Source of the DNA: Candidatus Jordarchaeum madagascarense
GTDB taxonomy: Archaea; Asgardarchaeota; Jordiarchaeia; Jordiarchaeales; Jordiarchaeaceae
Length of the DNA stretch: 5,909 bases
Assembly: GCA_019056875.1 (NCBI GenBank)
Contig: DXJA01000202.1
Coordinates: forward strand, 1-5,909
Direction of reading: 5' to 3'
Below are positions 4,173 through 5,909 of this stretch, in pieces. The notes under the pieces were generated by a model that was given only the letters and a program-made list of their open reading frames with translations, did no database searches and was not told the origin of the DNA. Every line of letters starts with the position of its first letter. Positions within the stretch are counted from its first letter, which is position 1. Position numbers and translations under genes: made by a program.

Positions 4173-5909
4173 TTGTTCTTCGTGAGTTGTGAAGATGATG
4201 GAACATTGCATGATTTTTACCTCGTGGATGTTCACATGCATTTGGGTGTCGATCGGGGCCCGCCGATTCGTAATTATGATCGGGTAAATTTTTTCAAGTT
4301 TTGCCATTCTGTGGAGAAAGCTTTTTTTAAGGAGTTGTCTCATGCGTCTTCGAATCTGAAGTATAGTTTAAAGGGGGTCCGTGCCCCCGAGAGTTTGATT
4401 GGTTTGACTCTATCTTCGACTGATAGAGAATCTCCTCCTGTGGTTTTTGATGAGTTTTTTGTGTCACCCTATATGAATAAGATAGCCTCCATTATTATGG
4501 AAGGCGTAAAGGTTGATAGTGATGATGTTCAGGCTTTTAGAAACAATAAGTTGATTATGAAGTGGGGGGCTTCATCTGGTCTGATGCGTTTTACTCCTTT
4601 CAAATATTTGACGCCTCTAAAAGAGAGTCCACTCGAAAATGAGATTGAGACAGCGTTATCGCGTGAAAGATTCTCTGGCATTAAAATTAAGTTTGAGGCC
4701 TTAAAGGGGTCGCTGGTACCTGTATTGAGTTTTATGCGGCATAAAAATTCGCCTCTTATTGTTGAGATGTTGGATTCCGAAGACTTGGGATCTTTTTTGG
4801 AATTACTAAATGATGCTAGATCCGCGATTGGTGATATATCCACTCCTATTATAATTAACAGCTTTGAGTATGATTCAGGCAGAGACTTCCTTTGGAAACT
4901 TTTGGCAATAGATAATATTTATGCAGATCTTTCTTGTTTGAATCTCAATAATTTGAAAGACTTTATTTTATCAATCAGAGAAAAGATTTCCAGTTGGTCT
5001 AGGAAGTTGTTATTTGGCACAAATTATCCTTTTTGTAAAATTAGTGATGTAGTAAATATTTTAAGATATTTTTTTAGTTCTGATTTTGTTGGAGATTCGA
5101 CGGATCTTAAGAGGATACTTGGAGGAAACGCTGTAGGATTAGTTCCTCCGCGTTATAATTTGCGGGCTCCTTCAGTAGAGGAGGGCAGTACTCTTGCAAT
5201 TGACAAGTATTCCGAACAGGCGACGAAGGTATTTGAAGATTTATTGGGATATTTTATAAAACGTGGTTTAGTGTCAATTAGTTCTTGTGATTATCTTGTG
5301 AGGGGCGATGATGGAGTTATTGATCTTTCAAAATATTTCTTGTCTTTGACATCGACTAAGGAGCCGGAGAGAGGTGTTACCTTTTTATTTATGAGGACTA
5401 CGGGGAATGTTCCTCGTGAAGCCTTGGCAGTAGCAGTTCTTAATCCTCAAACTTTGAATGGTTTTAAAAATAGAACTATTGATAAAATTAGCAGTAACGA
5501 AACTATGAAGACTTTGATACGTGAGGCGTCTCTTATCTCATCAAGTGATGAACTTAATAAAGTTTCGAAACTGGTTACTGATGCACTTTACAAGACTAAA
5601 ACCATTGATCGAGATGATACTAATCTTCTTTCACTCTCAGCTGCTCCCCTTGATGAAAAAGTTGTTGGAATGAACACTGAAGACATGAAGATTCTCGGAC
5701 TAAAAAATTATGATGTTCTCCTCATAAAACCAATCATCACAGAAGATTGGTATGCCGCTTTAGTGAAAGGCTTTGAAGATGTTTCCCTAGGGGAACTGCA
5801 GGTTAATGAGGAGCTTATGAGTAATTGGTACGTATTTGAGGGAGACACCTCTAAGATAAATTGTTACAGGCATAAACTTGAACTTCTTAGACAGGTAGAC
5901 TTCGGAGTA
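4173..5909 (+). CDS. Amidohydrolase-2-like barrel fused to a CDC48-N-like domain (3' end outside window)
   Basis: The frame is open for 579 codons from TTG 4173 to the right edge. Residues 17-325 look like an amidohydrolase-2/TIM-barrel metal hydrolase: the first strand carries VDVHMHLG (HxH at 21 and 23), GIKIKFE (169-175) fits the GIKLHP position, LLFGTNYPF (279-287) fits the usual LFGSDYP, and the domain closes with GGNAVGL (317-323). Other ligands look lost: Asn284 replaces the Asp of SDYP, Glu198 (SPLIVEM) and Asn229 (STPIIINS) stand where His is usual. Hydrolase activity is therefore doubtful. Residues 330-480 are an unrecognised region. Residues 490-570 (VVGMNTEDMKILGL, then LGELQVNEELMSN and FEGD) resemble the CDC48/VAT N-terminal double-psi barrel; an AAA module could follow beyond the edge. 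No signal peptide or membrane segment is seen, so it is probably cytoplasmic. The barrel call is fairly sure, the second domain is tentative, and the function is unknown. Confidence 0.75.
   Translation, partial: MFFVSCEDDGTLHDFYLVDVHMHLGVDRGPPIRNYDRVNFFKFCHSVEKAFFKELSHASSNLKYSLKGVRAPESLIGLTLSSTDRESPPVVFDEFFVSPYMNKIASIIMEGVKVDSDDVQAFRNNKLIMKWGASSGLMRFTPFKYLTPLKESPLENEIETALSRERFSGIKIKFEALKGSLVPVLSFMRHKNSPLIVEMLDSEDLGSFLELLNDARSAIGDISTPIIINSFEYDSGRDFLWKLLAIDNIYADLSCLNLNNLKDFILSIREKISSWSRKLLFGTNYPFCKISDVVNILRYFFSSDFVGDSTDLKRILGGNAVGLVPPRYNLRAPSVEEGSTLAIDKYSEQATKVFEDLLGYFIKRGLVSISSCDYLVRGDDGVIDLSKYFLSLTSTKEPERGVTFLFMRTTGNVPREALAVAVLNPQTLNGFKNRTIDKISSNETMKTLIREASLISSSDELNKVSKLVTDALYKTKTIDRDDTNLLSLSAAPLDEKVVGMNTEDMKILGLKNYDVLLIKPIITEDWYAALVKGFEDVSLGELQVNEELMSNWYVFEGDTSKINCYRHKLELLRQVDFGV

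Noticed and set aside
4125..4343. Minus-strand open frame of 72 residues
   Set aside because: It covers the promoter side and the HxH start of the amidohydrolase-like gene, has no ribosome site and matches no family I know.
4529..4843. Minus-strand open frame of 104 residues
   Set aside because: It lies wholly opposite the amidohydrolase barrel, and its composition is that of a shadow frame.

Overview
The window reads as archaeal chromosome from an uncultured, moderately AT-rich organism. The clues are TATA-box-like elements (TTTAAAAAG, TATATATA, TTTAAAAG) about 70 to 120 bases ahead of the genes, GGAG/GAGG-type ribosome sites, a TTG start, T-rich stops, and a gene set of Asn-rich secreted beta-helix protein, HEAT/PBS-lyase repeat protein, archaeal-type slipin and a CDC48-N-like domain. 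A bathyarchaeal or other TACK/Asgard-like lineage would fit, but the sequence alone does not settle this.

Layout. (1) 1-1185, minus strand: the N-terminal 395 residues of a secreted, NosD-like right-handed beta-helix protein that runs off the left edge. (2) 1186-1590: intergenic DNA with that gene's promoter, a probable remnant of another gene (1246-1518, interrupted by an in-frame TAG) and the promoter and ribosome site of the next gene. (3) 1591-2703, plus strand: a complete 370-residue HEAT-repeat protein of about eleven units. (4) 2704-2819: a convergent intergenic spacer with a hairpin and flanking T tracts that can serve both strands. (5) 2820-3821, minus strand: a complete membrane-anchored slipin (stomatin/SPFH family), without the NfeD partner that often sits beside such genes. 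(6) 3822-4172: a divergent promoter region with a 12-bp perfect palindrome against the right-hand TATA box. (7) 4173-5909, plus strand: the first 579 residues of a large protein that runs off the right edge. It has an amidohydrolase-2-type TIM barrel with several metal-site residues replaced, an unrecognised middle region, and a segment resembling the CDC48/VAT N-terminal double-psi barrel.

The four main genes alternate in strand and do not form an operon, so no shared pathway can be read from their order. The slipin and the HEAT protein are both scaffold-type proteins, and the beta-helix protein faces outward. The most unusual item is the right-hand gene: a seemingly catalytically damaged hydrolase fold joined to a domain otherwise typical of AAA unfoldases. 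It suggests a recognition or scaffold role and deserves the most attention.
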